Of a stretch of DNA of 31,928 bases, positions 1-7,757 are shown one piece after another. The notes under the pieces were generated by a model that did no database searches, was not told the DNA's origin, and saw only the letters and a program-made list of their open reading frames with translations. Made by a program: the position numbers and the translations under genes. The stretch comes from an uncultured Acetatifactor sp. (lineage in GTDB: Bacteria; Bacillota; Clostridia; Lachnospirales; Lachnospiraceae), in the NCBI GenBank assembly GCA_934402375.1, contig CAKRUB010000032.1, positions 1 through 31,928 of the forward strand. The letters run 5' to 3'. The first letter of the stretch is position 1. Each line of letters starts with the position of its first letter.

Positions 1-81
1 CCCCTTTTGTCAGCAACCCTTGTCCGGCAACTGCCATAGTATTTGTTTTTCAAAACCTGTTTTATGGACAGCTACCCTAGG

Positions 82-112
82 GGCGCTTCTTTTTCAGAGA
101 GGCGTCTTTTTT
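82..112 (+). terminator. Rho-independent terminator of an upstream gene
   Basis: A 9-bp stem (82-90 with 98-106, two G-U pairs on the plus strand) with a 7-base loop is followed by a run of six T. It lies just before the TetR promoter, so it would end transcription of a gene outside the window. I recognise nothing in bases 1-81. Confidence 0.6.
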
Positions 113-116
113 GTGC

Positions 117-145
117 TTGACAAATAGGTTAGAGTGGACTAACAT
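117..145 (+). promoter_or_regulatory. Promoter with GTTAG-N6-CTAAC operator for the TetR-hydrolase operon
   Basis: The -35 box TTGACA (117-122), a 17-base spacer and TAACAT (140-145) form a good sigma-A-type promoter. An inverted repeat, GTTAG (128-132) and CTAAC (139-143), covers the spacer and enters the -10, the usual place for a repressor operator. Autoregulation by the TetR protein encoded next is inferred. The same arrangement recurs at 3454-3482. Confidence 0.75.
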
Positions 146-223
146 ACATTATGTGAATAAAAAATAAAAACATTCACAAAAAATCGATATGCGCAAAGAA
201 CGTACGCAGAAATGAGGTCAAAT

Positions 224-823
224 ATGCCGGTAAGAGTTTTTTCTGAGGAAGAGCGGGAACAGATCAGGGTGCAGATGCTGGAGGCGGGCTTCCCGTTGAT
301 CAGGCAATACGGGATGAAGCATACCTCCATATCCAGAATTACAGAGGCTGCGGGTATTGGTGTCGGTACGTTTTACAAGTTCTGGAAGAACAAGGAGGCG
401 TACATGGCGGAGCTGATACGGTATCATTCGCAGAAGGTGATTCCGACGCTGATCGGAGCGGAGGCATTGTCAGGACAGCGGAAGCTGGGTCGGGACGACG
501 CAAGGAAATATCTACAGGCGGTCGTCGATGAGAATATCAGCATCTATCCGCATATGACGCTGGAGGATGAGGCGAAGTTCTTGTATTCGACAAACGCTTT
601 TATCCCGGATCTGGAGAAGGAGAGCGCTATTACCATCGGGCTGCTTGGCTATCTGGAGAATGTGAGGGAGGATGTCAATCTGGCGCTGGTCGCAAACCTG
701 TGTAAGGTGCTTGTGCTGACTGCGGAATCCCGGGATGAGCTTCATGAGGCGGCATATGAGGAGACTCTGGAAACGCAGATTGAGACAATACTGAACCTGA
801 TATTTAAGGAGGATGGCAAATGA
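224..823 (+). CDS. TetR/AcrR family transcriptional regulator
   Basis: This is a DNA-binding repressor of the TetR family, about 199 residues, the usual size for the family. The helix-turn-helix lies at about residues 30-55 (TSISRITEAAGIGVGTFYKF), with the typical TFYKFWKNKE end of the recognition helix. The C-terminal ligand-binding part is not recognisable as any known subclass. An ATG at 212 is in frame, but the ATG at 224 has GAGGT five bases upstream and is the better start. The stop overlaps the ATG of the next gene (ATGA, 820-823), so the two are translationally coupled. The gene sits behind an inverted-repeat promoter at 117-145, which suggests autorepression. The ligand is unknown. 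Confidence 0.9.
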   Translation: MPVRVFSEEEREQIRVQMLEAGFPLIRQYGMKHTSISRITEAAGIGVGTFYKFWKNKEAYMAELIRYHSQKVIPTLIGAEALSGQRKLGRDDARKYLQAVVDENISIYPHMTLEDEAKFLYSTNAFIPDLEKESAITIGLLGYLENVREDVNLALVANLCKVLVLTAESRDELHEAAYEETLETQIETILNLIFKEDGK

Positions 824-1737
824 AGAAGATTAAAGAGACAGAAAAGGGTTTCTACGGCTGCTATTGGCCGGTAGAGGGTGCGAAGAGCGCGATTATCGCC
901 ATGCTTGGGGATGACTGTGAGGATTATATGGCGAAGGCATCGGTGAAATGGATGCAGAAGAAATTCGGACTCAGTATGCTGACCTTAAGTCCGGCGCATA
1001 AGGATTATAGTCACCATAATCTTCCCGTGGAGAGGATCGGGGCTGCCATCGATTATCTGAAAAAACAGGGAATCCGTAAAATAGGGATTGCGGGAGCCTC
1101 CACCACGGGAATGTTCGCGCTGATCGCGGCGTCCTATTACCCGGAGCTGACGCTCACCATCGCAATGACGCCTGCGGACTTTGTTATGGAGGGCTTCTAT
1201 CAGGGAAAGAGGGACGGAATGACGGAATGGCCGGGAGAGGGCGAGTCCACCGCCTCGTGGCAGGGCAAGCCGCTGCCTTACCTTCCGTATGCGTACCGTC
1301 ATCCTGCATATGGGCAGAAGATGAAGGCGGATGCAAAGGCGAACGGGGACATGATCTCCTCTGTCAACATCTTTATCGATTCTGAGAAGGCGCACCCGAT
1401 TCAGGAAGAGGAGTTTATCAAAATCGAACGGATCAAGGGAAAGCTTCTGCTGATCGGATCGGAGGATGATGCCCTATGGGAAGCCGCAAAGTATATTCGC
1501 CGGATGGAAGCGCGCCTCGCTGCAAAGGAGCATGAGTGTGAGGTGGAAAGCTGCATATACGAGCACGCGACACATTTTGTCTTTCCGGAGGGAATGGTTA
1601 AGACGATACTTCCTATCGGAGGGGACCTGATGACAAGGGTCTTTGCAGCCGGAAGGCAATATCCGAAGGAGTGTAAGGCGGCGAGAATTGATATTGAAAA
1701 ACGGATTACAAAAGCCATCAATGAGAGGAAGCTGTAA
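820..1737 (+). CDS. Alpha/beta hydrolase, BAAT/acyl-CoA thioesterase C-domain-like
   Basis: This is a 305-residue cytoplasmic enzyme with no signal peptide. It has a nucleophile elbow GASTTG with Ser at about residue 94, an acid loop GSEDDALWEA with Asp at about 216-217, and a late His in EHATHF at about 252, giving a complete Ser-Asp-His triad in the correct order. The serine context and spacing resemble the C-terminal hydrolase domain of bile-acid-CoA:amino acid N-acyltransferase/acyl-CoA thioesterases (dienelactone-hydrolase superfamily). The substrate cannot be read from the sequence. The gene overlaps the TetR gene by 4 bp and is its probable target, so the regulator may sense a substrate or product of this enzyme; that is inference. 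I see no clear terminator after it. Confidence 0.75.
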   Translation: MKKIKETEKGFYGCYWPVEGAKSAIIAMLGDDCEDYMAKASVKWMQKKFGLSMLTLSPAHKDYSHHNLPVERIGAAIDYLKKQGIRKIGIAGASTTGMFALIAASYYPELTLTIAMTPADFVMEGFYQGKRDGMTEWPGEGESTASWQGKPLPYLPYAYRHPAYGQKMKADAKANGDMISSVNIFIDSEKAHPIQEEEFIKIERIKGKLLLIGSEDDALWEAAKYIRRMEARLAAKEHECEVESCIYEHATHFVFPEGMVKTILPIGGDLMTRVFAAGRQYPKECKAARIDIEKRITKAINERKL

Positions 1738-1812
1738 TTCTACAACTGTCAGTAAAAATTGTATTTGCGGTAAAAATATTGTAAAATTTTGTCTAAAGTG
1801 CGAAATTTACAC

Positions 1813-1841
1813 TTGATTTATGACTTTTGACCTATTATAAT
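1813..1841 (+). promoter_or_regulatory. Sigma-A-type promoter for the chemotaxis receptor
   Basis: TTGATT (1813-1818), a 17-base spacer and a perfect TATAAT (1836-1841) lie 48 bases before the receptor start codon. I looked for a motility sigma-D promoter (TAAA-N15-GCCGATAA) and did not find one. Confidence 0.7.
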
Positions 1842-1888
1842 TCATCTCAAAAAGAAAGCAAAAGAGAATAAAATTGGAGGACAAAGAG

Positions 1889-3157
1889 ATGAGTAGTAAG
1901 ATTGAAAGCGAATTGAAACAGAAATCTATCAAGGATAAGTTATATCTGGTATCAAGAATTGTCACAATCTCTCTTGCGGACCTTACAATAGCGGCTTTGG
2001 TATCGCTAATCATAGGCAAGAATTACATTGGCGCCGCAGTCGTAGCGGCTTTCGCAATTGCCGGAATTGTTTTTGATCGTATCGTACTTAAAATGCTTGG
2101 CAATCTGCTGGTTGAGCCGATTGAAAGCCTTGTAGTGGCGGCGGAGAAAATTGCCGCAGGTGATTTTGAGATCGGTGTACCTTATGAGTCGGGAGATGAG
2201 CTGGGAACGCTTTCCGATACCTTTGAAACTGCGGCAGGCGTGTTAAAACAGGTGATTTCAGATCTTTATGCAATGGTTAAGAGCTTTTCCGAAGGTAACT
2301 TTAACGTGCAGAGCAGCTGCCCGGAGGCTTATGTCGGACAGCTTGGCAAGGTTCTGGATGAGCTGAACGAGATGGTTGATAAGGTCAGCGCAACAATGCA
2401 TGGCATTCAGGATTCCTCTGGGCAGGTTTCCGCAGGAAGCGGTCAGCTGGCTGAGAGCGCACAGGAGATTGCGGAAGGCGCTACGAATCAGGCAGCAGCT
2501 GTGCAGGAGCTGGTAGCAACGGTAGACGAAGTAACCAGTCATGTTTTGGAAAATACGAAATCTACGGATATTCTACATGATAAGGCAAAGCAGGTCGGCA
2601 TCGAGGCGGACAGAAGCCAGAAGAAGGTAGACGAACTGGTTGAGGCAATGAAAAAGATCAATGCCACTACGAAGAATGTCGAGAAAATCATTGCTGACAT
2701 CGAGGACATTGCGTCCCAGACAAATCTGCTTTCCCTGAACGCTTCCATCGAGGCTGCTCGTGCCGGTGAGGCAGGAAGAGGCTTCGCGGTTGTAGCGGAT
2801 CAGATCAGACAGCTTGCAGAGCAGAGCGCAGGTTCTGCCGTTGAATCGAAAAAGCTGATCGAGGAGTCCCTGATCGAGGTTGAGGTCGGCAACAAGGTGA
2901 CAAAGGAGACCGGCGAGGCAATCCATAAGGTAATGGATGAGCTGGATAAGATTATTCAGGAGGTAGCAAATATCCGTACCGCATCGGATAAGCAGACGGA
3001 ATCCGTTGAAGAGATCAGAAAGGGTGTTGAGGACATTAACGACGTTATCCAGTCCAACTCCGCAGCGGCACAGGAAACCTCTGCGACGAGTGAGGAGCTT
3101 GCCGCTTCCGCAACGACATTGAATGAGCTGTTGGAGAAGTTCTCGCTGCGTGATTAA
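1889..3157 (+). CDS. Methyl-accepting chemotaxis protein without external sensor domain
   Basis: This is a 422-residue chemoreceptor. Two hydrophobic segments (about residues 21-43 and 45-66) are separated by only a couple of residues, so there is no extracytoplasmic ligand domain. A HAMP domain (about 70-125, with [18 protein letters not shown]) is followed by a second HAMP-like stretch (about 130-170, with SFSEGNFNV). Then comes the long coiled-coil signalling domain with the conserved hairpin tip ([20 protein letters not shown]) that contacts CheA and CheW. Receptors of this type usually sense intracellular or membrane-energy cues. A TTG at 1874 is in frame, but GGAGG at 1876-1880 places the start at the ATG of 1889. 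It has its own promoter and terminator, so it is monocistronic. No other chemotaxis or flagellar gene is in the window. Confidence 0.93.
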   Translation: MSSKIESELKQKSIKDKLYLVSRIVTISLADLTIAALVSLIIGKNYIGAAVVAAFAIAGIVFDRIVLKMLGNLLVEPIESLVVAAEKIAAGDFEIGVPYESGDELGTLSDTFETAAGVLKQVISDLYAMVKSFSEGNFNVQSSCPEAYVGQLGKVLDELNEMVDKVSATMHGIQDSSGQVSAGSGQLAESAQEIAEGATNQAAAVQELVATVDEVTSHVLENTKSTDILHDKAKQVGIEADRSQKKVDELVEAMKKINATTKNVEKIIADIEDIASQTNLLSLNASIEAARAGEAGRGFAVVADQIRQLAEQSAGSAVESKKLIEESLIEVEVGNKVTKETGEAIHKVMDELDKIIQEVANIRTASDKQTESVEEIRKGVEDINDVIQSNSAAAQETSATSEELAASATTLNELLEKFSLRD

Positions 3158-3182
3158 TTGAAAAAAGATAGAATATGGAAGG

Positions 3183-3217
3183 TACAGCTACCCACATGGA
3201 AGGGTGGCTGTATTTTT
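3183..3217 (+). terminator. Terminator after the chemotaxis receptor
   Basis: An 11-bp stem (3183-3193 with 3202-3212, one G-U pair) with an 8-base loop is followed by TTTTT. It lies 25 bases after the receptor stop codon. Confidence 0.88.
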
Positions 3218-3218
3218 G

Positions 3219-3394
3219 TTTGCGCAAGTGACGTTGCGCAAAATGTACAGACCACCGCAGGCACGCTTGCGCTACCTTCCGCTCGCAACGGACGCATAAA
3301 AAGGCACCGAAGTACATGGTGCCTGCCACAGTACGGGAACTAAGCGCCGGCGGCTCCAGAGTGCACTGCTTGTGGTCATGTACATCTTGTGCAA
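3219..3394. repeat. Palindrome-rich intergenic element with about 34-bp imperfect terminal inverted repeats
   Basis: This gene-free stretch is dense in dyad symmetry. Bases 3233-3264 are the imperfect reverse complement of 3360-3394; both arms share GTTGC-CAA-ATGTACA-GACCAC with a few mismatches and single-base gaps. Inside is a perfect 6-bp hairpin (3302-3307 with 3317-3322). Overlapping the left arm is a perfect 9-bp inverted repeat (TTTGCGCAA at 3219-3227 with TTGCGCAAA at 3234-3242). It has no credible ORF. It could be a MITE or REP-type mobile palindrome, or encode a folded RNA. It lies directly upstream of the promoter of the broken ABC transporter. Confidence 0.6.
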
Positions 3395-3453
3395 CTGTTG
3401 CCGGAAATAAAAATTATCTTAATGCATGAGAGATAAATTACGTTGGTAGAGTA

Positions 3454-3482
3454 TTGACAAAGGAGTTAGGATAGACTAACAT
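3454..3482 (+). promoter_or_regulatory. Second GTTAG-N6-CTAAC operator/promoter, upstream of the ABC remnant
   Basis: TTGACA (3454-3459), a 17-base spacer and TAACAT (3477-3482) carry GTTAG at 3465-3469 and CTAAC at 3476-3480. The layout is base-for-base the same as at 117-145, with 23 of 29 positions identical. This suggests the TetR regulator at 224-823, or a close relative, once controlled the transporter. Confidence 0.7.
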
Positions 3483-3488
3483 TGACTT

Positions 3489-4345
3489 GTGTTGGAGGAG
3501 GGGGAGATCATCGTCGCCGGAACCGATCTGACAAAACTGAGCAGAAAAGAGCTTGGAGAGTATCGCAGGAAGAAGATTGACGGCAATAACGGTCATGCTC
3601 CTTGTGGGCGCCTTTGCGGTCAGCAATTCTCTCTACAGCCGGTTTGATGAGTATTTTCTGGAGACAAAAATTGAGGATGCCTCGTTTGTCACGCTGACAC
3701 CCATCCCGGACGAGGAACTGAAGGAGCTGATCCGTCACTATATGGTTTATGGTATGATTCCTGCCGTAGCGGGAGATGTTCTTGGCCTGCTTTTCAACTT
3801 CCCGTTTGCAAAGGCGTTCTGTGGGTTCTATTTCGCGGATGCGGAGTATCTGGATTATGTTGTAAGGCTTCCGTGGAAGCTGATGCTGGTTGCATTCCTG
3901 ATTCCTATTGTAGTCTATGGGGCGGTGTCTTACCTCGTATTGTGCAGAGTGTTAAGCTCCGACATTGTTCCTGAGTATGGCTTTAATGGATTACCGGCGG
4001 CAGGTCGAGAATCTGTCTCTGACAGCAGGTATTGTATTGAAGCTGTTAAAGGTGCTGGGAATGCTGATCTGCGTGATGATCGTTGTGATGATGTCCGGGA
4101 TGATCGTGGAGGAGAGCAGGAGAAATATTTCGATGCTCGGTGTGCTTGGGTATCTCACGGCATATTCCATGATCCTTGCCGCGGCGCAGTCCTCGGGAAT
4201 GATTATGAGCCTGCCGGTCAAAGCGGTGACAATCCTGAGCAGCTTTCTGTTTGTCGCCGTAGCATACCTGCTGGCAATGCTTTTATCCGGACGGAAGCTG
4301 AGGAAGGTGGACATGGTCGAGAGCTTGAAATGTGTGTCGGAGTAA
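3489..4345 (+). pseudogene. Remnant of an ABC transporter: ATPase fragment joined to FtsX-like permease
   Basis: Bases 3489-3572 encode a piece of a LolD/MacB-type ATPase (EGEIIVAGTDL, then KELGEYRRKK, which normally precedes the Q-loop), with its Walker A part missing upstream. The reading then jumps to another frame. That frame encodes an FtsX-like permease segment (RRLTAITVMLLVGAFAVSNS, 3562 onward) with hydrophobic helices up to about 3970, where the frame shifts again. Bases 3965-4345 give the permease C-terminus, with two or three membrane helices and the ending GRKLRKVDMVESLKCVSE typical of this family. At least two deletions and frame changes have removed the nucleotide-binding core, so no working transporter can be made. 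The operator-bearing promoter at 3454-3482 is still intact. Confidence 0.82.
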
Positions 4346-4395
4346 ACGGTAATAAGCCTAATGGTTTGGTCTTGCCATTTAAAATAATTAGACAA

Positions 4396-4429
4396 GAAAC
4401 CCCTACGAGCTGCAACTCGTGGGGGTTTC
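4396..4429. terminator. Bidirectional terminator hairpin
   Basis: A 14-bp stem (4396-4409 with 4416-4429, one G-U pair) with a 6-base loop, starting GAAACCCC and ending GGGGGTTTC. It lies between the plus-strand ABC remnant and the convergent minus-strand rubrerythrin gene and could serve both. Confidence 0.75.
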
Positions 4430-4511
4430 GGTGTTTCAGATGGAACAATTCTTTCTTTGCCTATTGGTAGTATATCATACGCATTTTTTATTTTCAATAT
4501 TTCTTCAAAAA

Positions 4512-5051
4512 TTACCCAAAATATCTGTTCAGTAGTCCCTCGAACGCTTTTCCATGCCTTGCTTCATCGCGTGCCATTTCGTGCACGGTATCGTGGATAG
4601 CGTCCAGTCCGAGCTCCTTGGCTCTCTTTGCGAGGTCTACCTTACCGGCGGTAGCACCATTCTCGGCATCGACTCTCATCTGCAGATTCTTCTTTGTGGA
4701 ATCGGTGACAACCTCACCCAGCAGCTCGGCAAACTTCGCGGCATGCTCAGCCTCCTCGTAAGCAGCCTTCTCATAGTACATGCCGACCTCCGGATAGCCC
4801 TCTCTGAAGGCAACTCTCGCCATGGCAAGATACATGCCGACCTCGGAGCACTCTCCGTTAAAGTTGTCTCTGAGATCCTGAATAATATCCTCTCTGACAC
4901 CTTTTGCCACGCCTACAACGTGCTCTGCAGCCCATGTCTTGTCATCGGACTGAGCCGTGAACTTCTCAGCGGGCGCATGGCAGATCGGGCACTCCTCCGG
5001 TGCGCTGTCTCCCTCATGAACATAACCACATACCTGACATACATACTTCAT
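4512..5051 (-). CDS. rbr: Rubrerythrin with N-terminal rubredoxin domain
   Basis: This is a cytoplasmic peroxide-scavenging non-haem iron protein (peroxidase using electrons passed through a rubredoxin centre), about 179 residues. The rubredoxin domain is N-terminal (CQVCGY at C5/C8 and CPIC at C21/C24), the order of the 'reverse' rubrerythrins of anaerobes. The diiron four-helix bundle follows, with GECSE at about 67-70, EEAEH at about 99-103 and RDEARH at about 161-166. An ATG six bases upstream (5057) is possible, but GGAG is only three bases from it and nine from the ATG at 5051. The gene follows perR by about 30 bases with no terminator between them, so the two are probably one PerR-controlled transcript. 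Confidence 0.93.
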   Translation of the reverse strand: MKYVCQVCGYVHEGDSAPEECPICHAPAEKFTAQSDDKTWAAEHVVGVAKGVREDIIQDLRDNFNGECSEVGMYLAMARVAFREGYPEVGMYYEKAAYEEAEHAAKFAELLGEVVTDSTKKNLQMRVDAENGATAGKVDLAKRAKELGLDAIHDTVHEMARDEARHGKAFEGLLNRYFG

Positions 5052-5087
5052 AATCATAATCTCCTTTTCTTAATAAAATGAATCCCC

Positions 5088-5483
5088 TTAAGGGTTTTCT
5101 GACCTTGTACAGTTTCCGCAGGTGCCGTAAAAATAAGTGACATGACCGGCGATATGACCGTCAAAATTGGCTCCTGCAATTTCCGTAATCTGTTCAATGC
5201 TATCCATCTCCAGATCAATCACGCTTCCGCATTCCGTGCAGACGAAATGATAATGAGGAGAGGTGTCGGCATCAAAATGATCCACACCGTCACCGACCCG
5301 GAGCCGTTGAATCTCCCCAAGATCTGCAAGGAGCGTGAGGTTGCGGTAAACAGTTCCCATGCTGATATTCGGATTCTGCTGACGAACGTTTGTATAGACA
5401 ACATCTGCGGTGGGGTGATCCTTCCGCGTCATCAGGAACGCCTTGATCAGCTCGCGCTGTTTACTGTGTTTTAAAGCAGTCAT
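5088..5483 (-). CDS. perR: Fur-family peroxide-responsive repressor (PerR type)
   Basis: This is a metal-dependent repressor of 131 residues. The winged helix is N-terminal, with the recognition part at about residues 40-55 (ISMGTVYRNLTLLADLGEI). Two CxxC pairs (C82/C85 and C122/C125) form the structural zinc site. The regulatory site includes H77 and H79 and an Asp (about D90) where PerR has Asp and Fur usually has Glu. That residue, the rubrerythrin partner downstream and the palindromic box in its own promoter favour PerR over Fur or Zur. GGAGG sits about seven bases before the ATG. It is probably autoregulated and derepressed by peroxide through oxidation of iron-bound histidine; this is family knowledge rather than something seen here. 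Confidence 0.88.
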   Translation of the reverse strand: MTALKHSKQRELIKAFLMTRKDHPTADVVYTNVRQQNPNISMGTVYRNLTLLADLGEIQRLRVGDGVDHFDADTSPHYHFVCTECGSVIDLEMDSIEQITEIAGANFDGHIAGHVTYFYGTCGNCTRSENP

Positions 5484-5502
5484 CCGTGCCTCCCTTCATA
5501 AC

Positions 5503-5549
5503 AGTAATCATTACTAATTTCATTATACAAAAAAGATTATGTTTGTCAA
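5503..5549 (-). promoter_or_regulatory. perR-rbr promoter with Per-box-like palindrome
   Basis: On the minus strand TTGACA (5549-5544), a 16-base spacer and TATAAT (5527-5522) form a strong promoter. The perfect 13-base palindrome AGTAATCATTACT (5503-5515) lies just downstream of the -10, at about the transcription start. It matches the 7-1-7 AT-rich layout of Fur/PerR boxes. Confidence 0.8.
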
Positions 5550-5567
5550 GTAGTTAATTTAAAAAAA

Positions 5568-7757
5568 TTACATAATTCGTTCCAGACGGCTGCCAAGACG
5601 GCTGAGCAGCTCGTTTGCAATGGTATGGCATTTTCCGGCAAGCTCTCCGGCGGTGATCCGTTCTGAGCCGGAGATACCGATGAGCACAGCGGTATCTCCC
5701 TGTTTAACATCAGAAATCTGGCTGACATCCACGAGTGTCTGATCCATGCAGATTCTCCCGATAATAGGGGCACGCTGACCGTCGATCAGAACCGAGCCGT
5801 TGCCGCAGGAAAGCTCCCGGGGCAGTCCATCCGCGTAGCCGATTGATAAAACGGCGACCTGCATGTCGTGATCTGCGGTGAATGCAAGACCATAGCCGAC
5901 GGACTCTCCGGCATAGAGGGCACGGACGGACGCCACGCGCGCCTTCAGGGAGAGGACAGGCTTCAGAGGACAGAGTTCATGCAGATTCCGGGTGTCATCT
6001 TCGGTGCTGAATAAGCCGTAGAGGGCAATGCCGGGGCGCACATAGCTTTCCGCCGCTTCGGGGTAGTTCAGCATTCCGTAGCTGGAGAGAAGGTGGATTC
6101 CCTTACAGGAAATGCCTTCCTGTGACAATGCCTTTACGACCTGCCGGAATGCAAGAATCTGGCTTTCGGTGAAGGCATGGCAGTCCGGGGCGGCGGAATC
6201 ACAGGCGGACAGATGGGTGAAGATGCCGTCTACAAGCAGGTTCTTCATCTGATAAACCGCGGCAATGTGCTCAATGTCCTCACAGCGGATGCCGAGGCGG
6301 TGCATACCGGTATCGACGGCAATGTGGACATGCAGGCGGATGCCGCTTTGCTGCATTTTTTCCGCGTAAGCATAATCCGTGACAGTCTGGGTCAGCCGAT
6401 AGCGGCGGAGCAGTGGAAATTCCGTGGGGTGGGTATAGCCGAGAATCAGGATCTCGCCGGTAATCTCCGCCCTTCTCAATTCAATTCCCTCGGCGGCACA
6501 GGCGACACAGAAGCAGTCAATGCCGAGGCGGTTCAGCTCCCTTGCGATGGGGATGGCGCCGTGTCCGTAGGCATTTGCCTTTACTGCCGGCATCAGTCTG
6601 CAGCCATCGGGGACACATTTCTGCAAAAGCGCCACGTTCTGCCGCAGAGCGTCAAGATCCAGCTCAATCCACGCGCGGGAGGTGGGGGAGGCTGTCTTTG
6701 CAAGGCATTGTCCTTGCCGGCGCGTTGAGAAGAAGTGCATCTGCAAAAAGCCTAGGGCAAAGCCGGCGGCGACTGACAAAATAGAGATCGCCAGATAGTG
6801 AATCAAACTGTTGTCTACCAAAAGCCCAGTGAGGTGCAGCAGCTTTGCCACAGCCCGCACAAGGACGATAAAGGCTGGATGGAGAAGGTAAATCCACATT
6901 GCGGCAGTGGCAACCGCAGTCTTGCGCGGTGCGGCGGCTCTGGCTGCGGGGACGGCAGTAGACCTGAGCTGCGCGGCGGTTTCCGGCAGCGAGAGCAGCA
7001 ACAGGAACAGTGACACCATCACAGGAAGCAGGAAGACATACATGCTGTCATGGCGTTGCAGCCGGAGATTGTGCAGCGTGAAAGCCTCCGCCGTCATGCA
7101 GGCGAAGCTCACAAGCAGCCAGAGCGCATAGCGCAGGAGCTTTTTTCTGCCGTATTTCTGTATCATAATGCCCAGAACAAGGAAGACTGGCGCCATGAAA
7201 ATGCCGTTTCTCGTGTAGGAGAAAAGCCGGAACATTCCCTCATATGCGGCTTTCACCGGCGGGAGCTTTTCCGCCAGTCCAAAATAGCTGTCGCCGAACA
7301 GTCCGATGACATAGAGAACCACGGAGATGACGCAGACCCAGCGCAGCTTTAGCACACGCTTCAACGCAAATACAAGAAGCATACCCGTAATGGCGGCGGG
7401 AAAGTACCACAGATGGTAAAAGCTTCCGTCAAAGAGCAGCATCCGCAGGGCATCAGTGAAATACAGCGCGCGGTAATGTCCGGCATAGAGTCCGAGCGGG
7501 AGATAGAGAAGGATGGAGCCGCCGTACAGGAGACAGAGCTTTTTCAGGCTTTTCCAAAGCTGACCCGGATCGGAGGGAAAGAAGAAGCCCGTCACCATGA
7601 GGAAAAAGGGGACAGCAATTCTTGCCAGTACCCGTGTAAAGAAAAAATCGCCCTCCCCGCTGAAGGAAGCCAGCGGAGAGGTGTGTATGGCAATGACAAG
7701 CAAGGCGGCGATGAGCCGGAAGCGGTCAAGCCAGACGTAATTCTTTTGTTTCTGCAT
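5568..7757 (-). CDS. vanT: VanT-type membrane-bound serine/alanine racemase
   Basis: This is a two-part protein of 729 residues. Residues 1-345 form a polytopic acyltransferase-3-like membrane domain of about ten helices, starting YVWLDRFRLIAALLVIAIHT, thought to take up L-serine in VanT. Residues 355-729 form a PLP-dependent alanine racemase fold with the PLP lysine in AVKANAYGHG (K393), the catalytic tyrosine region SVGYGL and the C-terminal motif GRICMDQTLVDVS. Such fusions convert L-Ser to D-Ser for D-Ala-D-Ser precursors. The start overlaps the end of the upstream vanXY gene by 32 bases. The nearest GGAGG is about 13 bases from the ATG, rather far, so coupling to vanXY translation is likely. 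It is the last gene of the van operon, and no terminator hairpin is visible after it. Confidence 0.92.
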   Translation of the reverse strand: MQKQKNYVWLDRFRLIAALLVIAIHTSPLASFSGEGDFFFTRVLARIAVPFFLMVTGFFFPSDPGQLWKSLKKLCLLYGGSILLYLPLGLYAGHYRALYFTDALRMLLFDGSFYHLWYFPAAITGMLLVFALKRVLKLRWVCVISVVLYVIGLFGDSYFGLAEKLPPVKAAYEGMFRLFSYTRNGIFMAPVFLVLGIMIQKYGRKKLLRYALWLLVSFACMTAEAFTLHNLRLQRHDSMYVFLLPVMVSLFLLLLSLPETAAQLRSTAVPAARAAAPRKTAVATAAMWIYLLHPAFIVLVRAVAKLLHLTGLLVDNSLIHYLAISILSVAAGFALGFLQMHFFSTRRQGQCLAKTASPTSRAWIELDLDALRQNVALLQKCVPDGCRLMPAVKANAYGHGAIPIARELNRLGIDCFCVACAAEGIELRRAEITGEILILGYTHPTEFPLLRRYRLTQTVTDYAYAEKMQQSGIRLHVHIAVDTGMHRLGIRCEDIEHIAAVYQMKNLLVDGIFTHLSACDSAAPDCHAFTESQILAFRQVVKALSQEGISCKGIHLLSSYGMLNYPEAAESYVRPGIALYGLFSTEDDTRNLHELCPLKPVLSLKARVASVRALYAGESVGYGLAFTADHDMQVAVLSIGYADGLPRELSCGNGSVLIDGQRAPIIGRICMDQTLVDVSQISDVKQGDTAVLIGISGSERITAGELAGKCHTIANELLSRLGSRLERIM

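Noticed and set aside
1..81. Searched for the end of a gene or a riboswitch
   Set aside because: Short open stretches exist in two frames but none is recognisable, and no known riboswitch core could be identified.
1738..1812. Sigma-D motility promoter before the chemotaxis receptor
   Set aside because: Only TAAA-like pieces occur, without GCCGATAA at the right distance; a sigma-A-type promoter at 1813-1841 explains expression better.
3158..3343. 61-codon ORF directly after the chemotaxis receptor
   Set aside because: It begins just after the receptor stop, runs through the terminator hairpin and palindromes, and has no separate ribosome site.
4554..5081. 175-codon plus-strand ORF over rubrerythrin
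   Set aside because: The minus-strand rubrerythrin motifs are unmistakable; the plus frame is its shadow.
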